DNA from: Paenibacillus marchantiophytorum
GTDB lineage: Bacteria > Bacillota > Bacilli > Paenibacillales > NBRC-103111
DNA: 64,000 bases
Reading direction: 5' to 3'
Assembly (NCBI RefSeq): GCF_014640555.1
Contig: NZ_BMHE01000009.1
Span: forward strand, 62,001-126,000
Shown: piece by piece, positions 1-8,635 of the stretch
Layout of the letters: every line of letters starts with the position of its first letter
How positions within the stretch are numbered: position 1 is the first letter of the stretch
Program-made: the position numbers and the translations under genes
Notes under the pieces: model-generated
The model's input: only the letters and a program-made list of their open reading frames with translations
Told to the model about the DNA's origin: nothing
The model's database searches: none

Positions 1-678
1 CAGCCCAACGAAGCCTCAGTCATCAATTTCTTCGGCAGTTACAAGGGCACGATTCGCACGAGCGGACTTTGGCTGATCATCCCCTTCTCTACACGCAAGA
101 AGATTTCATTGCGCGTGCGTAACTTTAACAGCGTTAAGTTGAAAGTAAATGATATTGAAGGAAATCCGATCGAAATTGCAGCTGTCGTTGTTTTTAAAGT
201 CGTCGACACATACAAAGCTCTATTCGATGTAGACAGCTATGAGAAATTCGTTGAAATTCAAAGCGAAACCGCACTGCGTCATGTCGCCAGCAAATATCCC
301 TACGACCGCTTCGATGGCGAAGGCTACTCCCTCAGAGGCAATGCCGATGAAGTAGCCGCTGAGCTCAGCCTTGAATTACAGCATCGCCTATCTGTTGCCG
401 GTGTTGAGGTTATTGAATCCCGTTTAACCCATCTGGCTTATTCCACAGAGATTGCCAGCGCTATGCTTCAGCGTCAACAGGCGTCTGCTATCTTGTCTGC
501 TCGCCAAACCATTGTCGATGGTGCCGTCGGCATGGTTCAAATGGCTATTGCTCGCTTGGAAGCAGAAGGCCTCCATTTGGACGAAGAAAGAAAAGCGGCT
601 ATGATTAACAATTTGCTCGTTGCAATTGTATCTGACCGCTCAGCGAGCCCGGTCATCAATACCGGTTCGTTGTATTAA
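1..678 (+). CDS. SPFH/band-7 domain protein, 5' end outside window
   Basis: The reading frame is open from base 1, so the N terminus lies upstream; 225 codons are visible before the TAA. The visible part starts in a band-7 core ([20 protein letters not shown], then a V-F-K-V-V-D strand pattern) and continues into the long helical region rich in A, Q, R and E ([19 protein letters not shown]) that is typical of SPFH proteins. Family members scaffold membrane microdomains, and the sequence before the window should contain the N-terminal membrane anchor. The gene is followed 11 bases later by a small ribbon-helix-helix gene, a linkage that suggests co-transcription. The membrane role is family knowledge; the precise partner is unknown. 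Confidence 0.85.
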   Translation, partial: QPNEASVINFFGSYKGTIRTSGLWLIIPFSTRKKISLRVRNFNSVKLKVNDIEGNPIEIAAVVVFKVVDTYKALFDVDSYEKFVEIQSETALRHVASKYPYDRFDGEGYSLRGNADEVAAELSLELQHRLSVAGVEVIESRLTHLAYSTEIASAMLQRQQASAILSARQTIVDGAVGMVQMAIARLEAEGLHLDEERKAAMINNLLVAIVSDRSASPVINTGSLY

Positions 679-689
679 CGGGATGCTTT

Positions 690-884
690 ATGGCACCTAA
701 GAAAAACTTCGCACTCCGCCTCGATCCCAAGCTCTATGAGGCTTTGGAGCGTTGGGCAGAGGATGAATTCCGCAGCGTGAACAGTCACATCGAATACGTC
801 CTGCGCGAAGCTCTTCATCGAACAGGACGCTTGCCCAAACCTGGTCCGGCACAGCCCGTTTCAGATCCCGACCAACAGCAATGA
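690..884 (+). CDS. Small Arc/HicB-like ribbon-helix-helix protein
   Basis: 64 residues. The first half (MAPKKNFALRLDPKLYEALE, then a helix ending in VLREALHR) has the strand-helix-helix pattern of Arc/MetJ-type DNA-binding proteins: an alternating basic/hydrophobic beta strand (NFALRLD), helix A, and helix B starting after a Ser-Val-Asn-Ser turn. The last 18 residues are Pro/Gln-rich and probably disordered. It begins 11 bases after the SPFH gene stop with only a weak ribosome binding site, so translational coupling is likely. It may be a regulator of the SPFH transcription unit or an orphan antitoxin-like repressor; no toxin gene is adjacent. The fold call is fairly firm and the target is unknown. 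Confidence 0.7.
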   Translation: MAPKKNFALRLDPKLYEALERWAEDEFRSVNSHIEYVLREALHRTGRLPKPGPAQPVSDPDQQQ

Positions 885-932
885 ATCTCTCCGTTGTTTC
901 TACCTATCCCCAGCAGGGCATCAACACAAAAC

Positions 933-974
933 AGAGGCCGCTCACAAGGTATTTAACCTTTTGAGGCAGCCTCT
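933..974. terminator. Probable bidirectional terminator between convergent genes
   Basis: A long inverted repeat with outer arms AGAGGC and GCCTCT and an inner AAGG/CCTT pairing around a TATTTAA loop. It sits between the converging SPFH/RHH unit and the operon ending at 982. A T-rich stretch follows on the + strand. The stem has two mismatches. Confidence 0.5.
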
Positions 975-981
975 TCTTTCT

Positions 982-2211
982 TTATTCTTTAACGGTTATG
1001 TCAGAAAACGCCAGTTTGTCCACTTTCACCATATCCTTACGCTCAATTACACCTTGGTAAATTGTCTTCTTGGTCGCCAAATCAACAATCGCAATAGCAG
1101 GATTCTGCTTCCCGAACATCAGCATATACAAGCGGTTATTGACAATTTGAAATATCCCCGTCCGTCCCCACTCACTTTGCAAGGACTGGAGATCCAGGAT
1201 CACATCACTATTCACTTTATTATCGGAGATGCTGTAGCTAAGGACTTCTGATGGGCCTGATTCTGAAAACAGGTTGAAATACAAATTATCCCCCGCCTGA
1301 CGGATGATTAAATCATCACCGCTTTTCATCAAAAGTTTCTGAATAGACTCATTTTGAATTTTGGTCAGTTGACCTTTCCAAATATCATAAGCAAATATCT
1401 CATGATTCAGCAGTTCGTCATTTCTTGTATCCGGCCTATGATCTTTGACATCTTTCAAGGCATAAGTCATTTGATCAAAAATGATATATCCACTCGCGCT
1501 CAGTGGCTGAGTTCCCCACACATTATAAACAATCGTTCTAAGCTTCGCATCCTGCTTGGCACCTGTCTCAATGCGCTCATGCGCCGCAATGCTTCGCTTG
1601 TCGAGATCGATGGTATACAGATGATACTCTGTACTTGCAAACTCCGTTTCACTGTGGAACTTAGGTTGGTAAGCCACAACCACCTTCATCGTCCGCTCTT
1701 TCACTTGAACGTCTGTGACACTTATGGACTCATCCTTGTTTTTCTTGATTTGTACTTTGAAATCCGCGCTTTGCTTTTTCTGTCCTTTTTCATATAGAGC
1801 AATATTCAGAATATCGGATTGCTCTTTCTCTAGACCAAACGGTGACTCTGAGCCAGCATAACCAATGACCTTATCATCCTCAAAAAAGGCATTCACATCC
1901 CGCTTCCCTCGCATGAAAGAACGATGCTGTTCCCGCAGGGCAGTCAAATCATCCAAGAAGTAAGTACTGGAATCCAACGTTTGCCAATACGTTTGATGAT
2001 CACTGGGATAATAACTACCTTTCGTTGAGACCGAAATCGCTTCAACTTCATAACTGCCTTGAACAACGACTTTTGCCGCGTCTTCTTCCTGACCAGCGAT
2101 CGTTTTCAAATAATACTCAGGTTTTGGCGATTGAGCTTCTGCCACATAGTAATAACCCATAGAACACACAGAAAAAACAATCAATACAATAAGCAGCCAG
2201 TAACGTTTCAT
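982..2211 (-). CDS. Membrane-anchored extracellular protein of an ABC operon
   Basis: 409 residues; I do not recognise the family. Residues 5-24 form one hydrophobic segment (WLLIVLIVFSVCSMGYYYVA) preceded by MKR, fitting an uncleaved anchor or signal peptide; there is no good lipobox because the Cys lacks a small residue at -1. The rest is hydrophilic and rich in Lys, Asp and aromatic residues, with repeated strand-like stretches reminiscent of an extracellular beta-rich (propeller-like) domain, which is inference only. It is the last gene of a four-gene operon, starting 12 bases after the permease stop, so it probably works with that ABC transporter as an external sensor or substrate-interacting part. 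Confidence 0.6.
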   Translation of the reverse strand: MKRYWLLIVLIVFSVCSMGYYYVAEAQSPKPEYYLKTIAGQEEDAAKVVVQGSYEVEAISVSTKGSYYPSDHQTYWQTLDSSTYFLDDLTALREQHRSFMRGKRDVNAFFEDDKVIGYAGSESPFGLEKEQSDILNIALYEKGQKKQSADFKVQIKKNKDESISVTDVQVKERTMKVVVAYQPKFHSETEFASTEYHLYTIDLDKRSIAAHERIETGAKQDAKLRTIVYNVWGTQPLSASGYIIFDQMTYALKDVKDHRPDTRNDELLNHEIFAYDIWKGQLTKIQNESIQKLLMKSGDDLIIRQAGDNLYFNLFSESGPSEVLSYSISDNKVNSDVILDLQSLQSEWGRTGIFQIVNNRLYMLMFGKQNPAIAIVDLATKKTIYQGVIERKDMVKVDKLAFSDITVKE

Positions 2212-2223
2212 GCTGTACCTCCT

Positions 2224-3057
2224 TTAAACCGTAACTTTTTTGCGTAATAAATAGGAACTAAACCACAACGAAAGAGCTGTGATGCCGATGCCCACAATCG
2301 TTTGAAACAGCAGAACTTCGCTTGGATACAAGTGTTCATCAACCCAATTGTTAGGAAGGAGAAACGGCAATAGGATTATAATAACAGTTGCTCCTGAGTA
2401 AACAATACCCGCCGCGATTCCTTTCCATCGATAGCTGCGTTCCAACAAAATGCTCGTAAACACCACGGCAACTCCCATCAAGCCAGCTCCGTAGTACAGA
2501 ATAAACTCCGTGAAATACGTTGGTAGTACCATATGCAACAACGTATTGTTTCTAATAACATCAACGACCGATGTGACTTGTCTCAAGTCCAGTGGAATCA
2601 TGCGATTGAACAGCGCAAGCTCCATCGGAAGCAGGATAAATTGTAGGGCAACGATTCCCCAGACGAATAAGATCAGGGCACTCAATTTAGCCAAATAGAC
2701 ATTCATTCTGGATGTAGGGAGCATAAGCAGCCTATACGCAAACGTATTTTTGCCAAGCCACTCTTTGTACCATATCCAAAAGATATATAGCAGAAGTGTA
2801 ACGGCACACACCGCAATCGAGCCTTCGAACCAGAGGGATTGGAAGTTGCTGACCATTTTGGCCGGACCAAACTGTGCCACATACTGGGTCACCGATAAGG
2901 ATCGGAGCCGCATGATTTCTTGCGCATTGTTCATATAGGAATTCGCATTCGACCATATCCCGACAAATTGGGCAACCAGCGTGATTAAAGCCAGAACACC
3001 ATAAATTTTGCTAAAACGTAAGATTTCCCAGTTCAGCAGTTTCCTGTAGCGGCTCAT
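2224..3057 (-). CDS. ABC transporter permease subunit
   Basis: 277 residues with about six hydrophobic segments (roughly residues 17-35, 75-95, 115-140, 170-200, 212-232 and 248-265) and a basic C-terminal tail, the layout of ABC-2-type exporter membrane subunits next to YtrA/YhcF-like regulators. The start ATG overlaps the stop of the upstream ATPase gene by four bases, showing translational coupling. It should form the pore that the 3054-3743 ATPase energises. Substrate is unknown; relatives respond to cell-wall antibiotics or envelope stress, so export of an antibiotic or lipid-linked compound is possible. Confidence 0.75.
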   Translation of the reverse strand: MSRYRKLLNWEILRFSKIYGVLALITLVAQFVGIWSNANSYMNNAQEIMRLRSLSVTQYVAQFGPAKMVSNFQSLWFEGSIAVCAVTLLLYIFWIWYKEWLGKNTFAYRLLMLPTSRMNVYLAKLSALILFVWGIVALQFILLPMELALFNRMIPLDLRQVTSVVDVIRNNTLLHMVLPTYFTEFILYYGAGLMGVAVVFTSILLERSYRWKGIAAGIVYSGATVIIILLPFLLPNNWVDEHLYPSEVLLFQTIVGIGITALSLWFSSYLLRKKVTV

Positions 3058-3743
3058 CGACTATACACCTCTCTCATGACATCCACAACGGATTTACCTT
3101 CTGTCAAGCGCATATCCTCTGTGTCAAACTGCTTCATGACGCGGCCCTCATCGAGCAGAACAACCTGATCAATCAAATGTTCGATATCATGGATTTCATG
3201 CGTCGTGATCAGAACACCGCGATCCTCAATCAGATGACTGGTAAAAACGCTGGCAATCAATTCTCGGCTAAACATATCGATACCAGAAAACGGTTCGTCC
3301 ATGAGCAGATAATCCGCATCGAGCGAGAGTCCGAGCAGCAAATTGGCTTTCGCTGAATTTCCTTTGGACAAACTGCCAATTCGCTCGTCGGCTTTCAATT
3401 TGAAAAAAGTGAGCAGTTCCTCTGCCCTTTGTTGGTTCCAAGTCGTGTAGAAATCCTGCATAAAGTGCATAGCTTCTTCAATTTTCAATTGCGGAGGCAT
3501 CGTCAACGTGTCCGGTATGAAAACAACCTTCTCGTAGGTATGTTTGTCCACAGGCTTACCGTCGATCCGGATTTGACCGCTTTGGATCGGTGTCAGCCCC
3601 ATAATAGCTTTCATAATCGTCGATTTTCCGACGCCGTTAATCCCGATCAGGCAAGTAATTTGCCCTTTCTTTGCCGTGAAAGAAACTTCATCAAGCACTC
3701 TTTTACGTCCGTAAGTCTTTCCTATTCGATCTACTTCAATCAC
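3054..3743 (-). CDS. ABC transporter ATP-binding protein
   Basis: 229 residues, single nucleotide-binding domain. Walker A is GINGVGKST around residues 38-46, a degenerate signature LSKGN follows near residue 128, and Walker B with catalytic Glu is LLMDEP near 150, followed by an SGID D-loop-like segment and the switch histidine in TTHE. The signature Gly-Gly is replaced (KGN in place of GGQ), a variation found in small exporter ATPases of the YhcG/YtrB type. It overlaps the GntR gene by four bases upstream and the permease gene by four bases downstream, giving a tightly coupled operon. Confidence 0.88.
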   Translation of the reverse strand: MIEVDRIGKTYGRKRVLDEVSFTAKKGQITCLIGINGVGKSTIMKAIMGLTPIQSGQIRIDGKPVDKHTYEKVVFIPDTLTMPPQLKIEEAMHFMQDFYTTWNQQRAEELLTFFKLKADERIGSLSKGNSAKANLLLGLSLDADYLLMDEPFSGIDMFSRELIASVFTSHLIEDRGVLITTHEIHDIEHLIDQVVLLDEGRVMKQFDTEDMRLTEGKSVVDVMREVYSR

Positions 3744-4126
3744 TCGGTATCCCTCCCTGTGCGCTCAGATTCATACTTCTCTTTGACAAAGCGCAAAAGT
3801 TCATCGGTTGGCAGCTCCATTTTACGGATCGATTGCACGAAGACCTCCACAGCCTCTCTGATTAGCTCCTCGCGAATCGAGTTCAAGATATGTGCATCAG
3901 TCGTAATTCGGCTGGGAGAATTACCTTCGGTAGTAATCAATTTTTGTTCCTCCATCTCTTTGTAAGCTTTCTGCGCGGTATTGGGGTTGATCTGAAACAT
4001 CCCTGCCAATTCACGTCTCGAAGGAATTTCCTTGCCTGCAGCAAGCTTCCCTGTTGCGATCTCTTCTTTGAAATATCTGACCACCTGCAGATACACCGGA
4101 TCGCGGTTGTTAAATGAAAGGTTCAT
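3740..4126 (-). CDS. GntR-family regulator, YtrA/YhcF type
   Basis: 128 residues. The N-terminal 70 residues are a GntR winged helix (DPVYLQVVRYFKEEIATGKL, then PSRRELA and the recognition segment NPNTAQKAYKEME). The C-terminal part is a short helix-rich tail of about 50 residues, lacking any large effector domain, which is characteristic of the YtrA subfamily. It is the first gene of the ABC operon and lies just downstream of two palindromes at 4166-4206, so it most likely represses its own operon. YtrA-type repressors in other Bacillales release DNA on cell-envelope stress; the inducer here is unknown. Confidence 0.85.
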   Translation of the reverse strand: MNLSFNNRDPVYLQVVRYFKEEIATGKLAAGKEIPSRRELAGMFQINPNTAQKAYKEMEEQKLITTEGNSPSRITTDAHILNSIREELIREAVEVFVQSIRKMELPTDELLRFVKEKYESERTGRDTE

Positions 4127-4165
4127 CTATCCATCTCCTTGCTTGCGCCCAGTCTCTCTTTGATA

Positions 4166-4206
4166 GTGTATTACTCGATTAATACACCTTGAAGTGTACT
4201 ATACAC
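4166..4206 (-). promoter_or_regulatory. Palindromic operators upstream of the GntR-ABC operon
   Basis: Two adjacent perfect dyads: GTGTATTA-N6-TAATACAC at 4166-4187 and GTGTA-CTA-TACAC at 4194-4206. Both carry the GTGTA/TACAC arm, the half-site type used by YtrA-subfamily regulators. They lie 40-80 bases upstream of the regulator start codon; a weak promoter (TTCAAG, 17 bases, TACACT on the minus strand) would place the first dyad between -35 and -10. Autorepression is inference. Confidence 0.6.
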
Positions 4207-4320
4207 GTAATACAGCAAATGTGTCAAGCGATCCCTTGCAAACCTACACATAGCAGAAGCAATTTGGGTGAAACATATAAAGAGACAACGGGCTTCAAGA
4301 GAGATTCGGGAGGTGAAACA

Positions 4321-5586
4321 GTGGGAGGAACATCAAAACAGAGGAAGTGGAAGGATACAGCGCTTTGGGCCAAAATAAAGCAATTTCCTCATCAGCTATG
4401 GCACTTCATCGAGCTGCACTCGAAAGAAAAGCCTTCGTTTTTTCAGCCTGTACCGGTATCCAAAAATACCGCTGAGCGACTGGCTTCTGAATGGACGAAG
4501 CAGCTTGAACTCACACAAGGTGGTGTAGTAAGCAGGCAGGCTGTTCAGGAAGAAAGGCAGCTCTTACAGCAGATACGGACGATTACGGAACAAAAAAACA
4601 GAAATAATGTGACGCGAACCGAAGCCTATTGGCACATTTATGCCGAGAATCCGGAGCTCCACTGGGCACTCCTCGCTCACATGGTTTCCCGCAATGGCGG
4701 TTGGTGCATGACGGATTTGCAAGGGGATATGCTGCCGCGCTTGCTCCCTGCTAAGCTTGCTGACAGTTTGTTTGCGTTCTTGGAACGAGCCAACAGCTTA
4801 ATTTTCCACGATGCTTACCCGCAGCTGCTTCTGTATCAAGAAAGCAAAAAGAGAAACAAGCCTTTGTTCCATCTTCTCGCTGCGCTGGGAGTTTCCTCAT
4901 GGATGCTGCCGGTTTGGGAGGAATTTTGGCGCAGCCATGATGCTGCCGTCCTCACCATTTCGCTCATTGTTAACGAGCAAAATTTCATCGAACAACGTAT
5001 CGTTCAGAATGAGTTTTATCAAGAAACAGTACTAGATCAGCTGCTTTTCAAAAGCCAAGCCTTTCTGCAACTAAACCAAGTCGCCTTTCCTTTTAAGCTG
5101 CTGTCTGCTAATAAACCGGGAAATCCCTGGCATTTTGCCGGTCTGATTCTGGAGCATTTTGCACATCTCTCAGAGCGCATTGAGTTTGGGAAAAGCTTAT
5201 ACGCCATTATGTACGGTGTGCCCGAAGTCCTACAAGGCGTAGTCAGGTTCGCTTCCTCTACACCTCATACAGGATCACGTGCCGACTATTGGCCTGAGCA
5301 CTACTCCCCCATAGCAAAAACCTCCCCTGATACGAAGTATCAGAGGAGGTTGGATGGTTCAGCATGGAAAGCGGATGCCGTACCGCTGTATAGTCCGCCG
5401 CTTGCTCAAGCGTGGCCAGATAGGCTTTTGGCGCCAGTAGAGCCTGGCGACTGGTTCACGGATGTGTCGAAGCCGCTATCCCATTTGACGGCCATTCCCG
5501 TTCCAGTACCATTTGATATGACGAACGAAATATTTGGTGGGCTTAATAAATTAGAGCTGGCTATATGTGCTAAGGAATTGCTGTAG
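4321..5586 (+). CDS. DUF2515 family protein (YppC-like)
   Basis: 421 residues when started at GTG 4321, chosen because GGGAGGTG lies seven bases upstream; the frame is open further back to 4189 without a good ribosome binding site. The family signature region NVTRTEAYWHIYAENPELHW and the following HMVSRNGGW are clear around residues 95-130, and the conserved C-terminal block (LYSPPLAQAWPD, DWF, PFDMT, LNKLELAI) ends the protein. Function is unknown; relatives are soluble proteins of Bacillales. Between the conserved blocks, codons at 5319-5351 encode a perfect terminator-like hairpin on the opposite strand, so this stretch is probably a variable insertion. Confidence 0.82.
   Translation: MGGTSKQRKWKDTALWAKIKQFPHQLWHFIELHSKEKPSFFQPVPVSKNTAERLASEWTKQLELTQGGVVSRQAVQEERQLLQQIRTITEQKNRNNVTRTEAYWHIYAENPELHWALLAHMVSRNGGWCMTDLQGDMLPRLLPAKLADSLFAFLERANSLIFHDAYPQLLLYQESKKRNKPLFHLLAALGVSSWMLPVWEEFWRSHDAAVLTISLIVNEQNFIEQRIVQNEFYQETVLDQLLFKSQAFLQLNQVAFPFKLLSANKPGNPWHFAGLILEHFAHLSERIEFGKSLYAIMYGVPEVLQGVVRFASSTPHTGSRADYWPEHYSPIAKTSPDTKYQRRLDGSAWKADAVPLYSPPLAQAWPDRLLAPVEPGDWFTDVSKPLSHLTAIPVPVPFDMTNEIFGGLNKLELAICAKELL
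5319..5351 (-). terminator. Minus-strand terminator inside the DUF2515 coding region
   Basis: Read on the minus strand: AACCTCC, T, CTGATAC, a TTC loop, GTATCAG, G, GGAGGTT, then a run of T. The 15-bp stem (one G-T wobble) with a U tract is a textbook intrinsic terminator. It is about 270 bases past the stop of the flippase gene at 5620, and the 33 bases between the two stop codons hold no other terminator, so it probably ends the 10510-5620 transcript although it lies within the opposing gene. Confidence 0.7.
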
Positions 5587-5619
5587 TTGTAAGACAAAGC
5601 TATGTGCGCTTAGGATCGC

Positions 5620-7308
5620 CTAGGAGCGTTTCAAAACCTTGCCAGCCTTAGCGATAAGCTTCTGAACAGGTGCAGGGAAGTTCTTCACGTCGTCCTTCGC
5701 AACAACACGCGTTGCCATCAACAAAACGGGATACAAGGCAGCTGTGAAGCCACAGACGAGCACAGCATTAATGCCTTCGTTCAAACGATACCAGCTTGTT
5801 GGCTGAATATAGGTATGGGTGAGCCATTCTGCCGCATAGCCAAGAATAACCATAACCAGAATAGTGACGAACAAGCCGATGAATCGTCTACCTAAGATTG
5901 TAAACTTGACTTCCTTGCGTAAAGTTCGCAAATTAAGCCATGACATCGCGATAAAGCAAAGGCCTGTCGAAATGATAATTCCATAAATACCAAGCCATGG
6001 AGCAAGCAAGAAACTTCCAGCAAGCTTAACCGCAATACCCGCGCCAACATGAAGCATTAGCGGCTTCATTCGGCCCATCCCCATCAGGACGGCGCCTGAA
6101 GTTTGCATCACAATTTGAAACATAGCGCCTAAAGTGAGCAGAGAGATCATGTAGGGTCCATGGCTCATGCCATATGCCGTATCCTCATGTCCGAATATGA
6201 AAAAGTCCAGTGGGCGAGCAGCAATTGCGATCACAAGCACAGCAGGCAATCCAGATAAAATGGACAGTTGCAGCACCCTCGTCGTCTGGTGGCCAACTTG
6301 CTTCAAATCTTTGCGAGAATACGCCGCTGAGATGATAGGTACAACCGATTGACTCAAGGCTATGGCCAAAATGATCGGGATACCTGCCAACGATTGGGCC
6401 CGTCCACCAATAATACCAACCAAGCCAAGCGCTTCGCTGCGGCCAATCGCCCCCTCTAAGAGGGGGATAATGATCGATGTGTCAATGGCATAAACCAGTG
6501 TCACCGTTACCGAGAAAATAACAATTGGAATCGAAAGTTTAAGTAAGCTGCGGTAAATATCCCGATATCTCGCCGGGGCTTGTTGGGAGGCGCTGCTCCC
6601 CGCTGCCGCCGTTTGGTTAACCGCAGCTTGAGTCGCGCCGCCTTTCAGCGACTGCGCATCTCTGCGCTTCATTTTCCACGCATAATACAGCATGACGGCA
6701 AGGGCTGCTATACCACCCATCACTCCGCCGAAAGAAGCGCCCGCAACTCCCCAACCTAAACTGATATTTAAAAGTAGAAATGCAAGTCCAATGGATGTAA
6801 CCAACCTGAATACTTGTTCCACGACCTGAGACACCCCGTTAGGCATCATGTTCTGTCTGCCCTGGAAATATCCTCGCATGATAGCTATAAGCGGGAAGAA
6901 CAACATCGCCGGCGCTATCGCACGGGTAGCTAGTGTTGCATCAGGACCTCCATGCGAAATTCGTTCCGCATAAATAGGAGCAAAGAAATACAGCACAACC
7001 GTCATCAGAACGCCCGCTGCAATCGCAAACCAAATGGCTGCGCGATAGATCCGTTCTGCTTCCGCAGGCCTGCCAATGGCATACTTCTCGGACACCATCT
7101 TGCTTAGCGCGCTTGGAATACCAGCTGTTGCGACAACAAGCAGGATGGAGTACAAATTGAAAGCAATGGAATAACTGCCCATGCCACCCTCATGCAGCAA
7201 ATGCACCAGCGGAATCCGCTGAAAAACGCCGAGAAACCGCGCTACGAGCGCGGCCACGGTGAGAATGAGCGTCCCTTTTACAAGAGAATCTTTGGTTTCC
7301 TTCGTCAA
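5620..7308 (-). CDS. MurJ/YtgP/SpoVB-type lipid flippase
   Basis: 562 residues with about 14 predicted membrane spans, the count of the MVF (MurJ) superfamily. The N terminus (LVKGTLILTVAALVARFLGV) carries the VKG...A...AR.LG motif of the YtgP/SpoVB branch. A polar loop around residues 220-245 (rich in Ala, Gln, Ser) separates the two halves. YtgP is the lipid II flippase MurJ of Bacillus subtilis, while SpoVB paralogues act in spore cortex synthesis; both move undecaprenyl-linked precursors across the membrane. Length (YtgP 544) favours a YtgP-like role, but paralogues are common, so the exact role is open. It is the last gene of a minus-strand cluster. Confidence 0.8.
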   Translation of the reverse strand: MTKETKDSLVKGTLILTVAALVARFLGVFQRIPLVHLLHEGGMGSYSIAFNLYSILLVVATAGIPSALSKMVSEKYAIGRPAEAERIYRAAIWFAIAAGVLMTVVLYFFAPIYAERISHGGPDATLATRAIAPAMLFFPLIAIMRGYFQGRQNMMPNGVSQVVEQVFRLVTSIGLAFLLLNISLGWGVAGASFGGVMGGIAALAVMLYYAWKMKRRDAQSLKGGATQAAVNQTAAAGSSASQQAPARYRDIYRSLLKLSIPIVIFSVTVTLVYAIDTSIIIPLLEGAIGRSEALGLVGIIGGRAQSLAGIPIILAIALSQSVVPIISAAYSRKDLKQVGHQTTRVLQLSILSGLPAVLVIAIAARPLDFFIFGHEDTAYGMSHGPYMISLLTLGAMFQIVMQTSGAVLMGMGRMKPLMLHVGAGIAVKLAGSFLLAPWLGIYGIIISTGLCFIAMSWLNLRTLRKEVKFTILGRRFIGLFVTILVMVILGYAAEWLTHTYIQPTSWYRLNEGINAVLVCGFTAALYPVLLMATRVVAKDDVKNFPAPVQKLIAKAGKVLKRS

Positions 7309-7335
7309 GTCCGTTCCTTCTCTCTCATTCTGTAA

Positions 7336-7830
7336 TCAAAAAACCCAAATCAAGAAAACAATAATCATAGCCAATTGCAGGACAATTTTCACCACACTGC
7401 TAGCGAAGAAACCGACGACAGAGCCGACGCCGGCGCTGACCGCCTTTTTCCAATTGGTCCCTATGATGATCTCGCCAATGACTGCCCCGATGAAAGGGCC
7501 AATGATCAAACCGAATGCCTGGAACACAAAAGGCCCAACGATCAGTCCGATGGTACTACCGATAATCGCGGCCTTGGAACCGCCAAATTTCTTGACGCCA
7601 AGCGCGCTTACCGCGTAATCCGCCACCAATATGATCACAACAATAATGGTCTGAATAATCCAGAAAAAAACAGTGAAAGGCTCAAAACTAATTAACCAGC
7701 CATAGAGAAAAAATGCCCCATAGATGGCTAAGACGCCAGGTAAAACCGGATAAACCGCGCCAATCATCCCGACAACAAATAAAATAATAACTAAACTCCA
7801 GCCTAAAGCGATCAAGGTCAGGACCTCCAT
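7336..7830 (-). CDS. DUF456 family membrane protein
   Basis: 164 residues, almost entirely hydrophobic with four to five membrane segments. The Gly-rich core (PVLPGVLAIYGAFFLYGW; later KFGGSKAAIIGSTIGLIVG, then GPFIGAVIGEII) is the hallmark of DUF456, whose helices contain repeated G-xxx-G packing motifs. Function is unknown in the family. It precedes the flippase gene by about 27 bases on the same strand and follows the HAD gene by 25 bases, so co-transcription with both is likely. Confidence 0.82.
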   Translation of the reverse strand: MEVLTLIALGWSLVIILFVVGMIGAVYPVLPGVLAIYGAFFLYGWLISFEPFTVFFWIIQTIIVVIILVADYAVSALGVKKFGGSKAAIIGSTIGLIVGPFVFQAFGLIIGPFIGAVIGEIIIGTNWKKAVSAGVGSVVGFFASSVVKIVLQLAMIIVFLIWVF

Positions 7831-7855
7831 TCATTCTTTGAGGCATTAAACATGC

Positions 7856-8605
7856 TTAATCTTGCAGCATATACGTACGAATGACCTTCGCAACCGCATG
7901 TTCCTCGTTCGTCACGGTCGTTACATCCGCAATGCGCTTCACTTCGTCCTGAGCGTTCCCCATGGCGACGCCTAGACCTGCCTCACGAATCATCGTGATG
8001 TCATTCTCGCTATCGCCCATCGCAATGACTTCGGACATTTGAATGCCGAGCAGCTGACATACCATCTCAACACCGCTTGCCTTGCTAATGCCGCGTGGAT
8101 TTAACTCAATATTGCTTGGATGCGAGTTCGTAATCTCAAGAATTCCCCAGTTTTCGACGATACCGCGAATTCGCTGCAATTTCTCTGGATTTTCCGTATA
8201 GAATCCGAACTTTAACCAAGCTTGTCCCTCAATGTCCAATTGCTCGCTTTCGCGATTAAAGACGCCTTGATCCACAGAATAAGCCCACCACCAGCAGTCG
8301 TGTTCTTGAGCCAGTGTATGCAAATTACGCACTGTTTCTGTGGCCAGCAGGGTCCTTTTATGCAGCTTCGTCGGTGACTCCCATACTTCGCTGCCATTGA
8401 CTACGACAAGAGGCGTGTTAAGCCCCAGCTCTTCAATATAGGGCATTGCGCTAATAGCCCCGCGGCCTGTAGACATAATTACAGTCTTACCCAAAGCAGT
8501 CGCCTGTTGAATCGCTTCACGATTCTCATCCGAGATCTTCTTATCCTCGTTCAGCAGTGTGCCGTCCATATCAAGAGCAATTAATTTGTAAGTTCCCACG
8601 TTCAT
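7856..8605 (-). CDS. Cof-type HAD-IIB phosphatase
   Basis: 249 residues. HAD motif I is LDMDGTLL at residues 11-18 (nucleophile Asp 11 and acid Asp 13), motif II is the STGRG Ser/Thr near residue 45, motif III Lys lies in NPRGISKA, and motif IV is MGDSENDITM near 195. The region between motifs II and III is a type IIB cap of about 100 residues. Such enzymes dephosphorylate small phosphorylated metabolites such as sugar phosphates, FMN or pyridoxal phosphate. The substrate cannot be read from sequence. It lies between asnB and the DUF456 gene on the same strand. Confidence 0.88.
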   Translation of the reverse strand: MNVGTYKLIALDMDGTLLNEDKKISDENREAIQQATALGKTVIMSTGRGAISAMPYIEELGLNTPLVVVNGSEVWESPTKLHKRTLLATETVRNLHTLAQEHDCWWWAYSVDQGVFNRESEQLDIEGQAWLKFGFYTENPEKLQRIRGIVENWGILEITNSHPSNIELNPRGISKASGVEMVCQLLGIQMSEVIAMGDSENDITMIREAGLGVAMGNAQDEVKRIADVTTVTNEEHAVAKVIRTYMLQD

Positions 8606-8635
8606 CCATCCCCTGTCTTTACATCAGTAGTAAAC

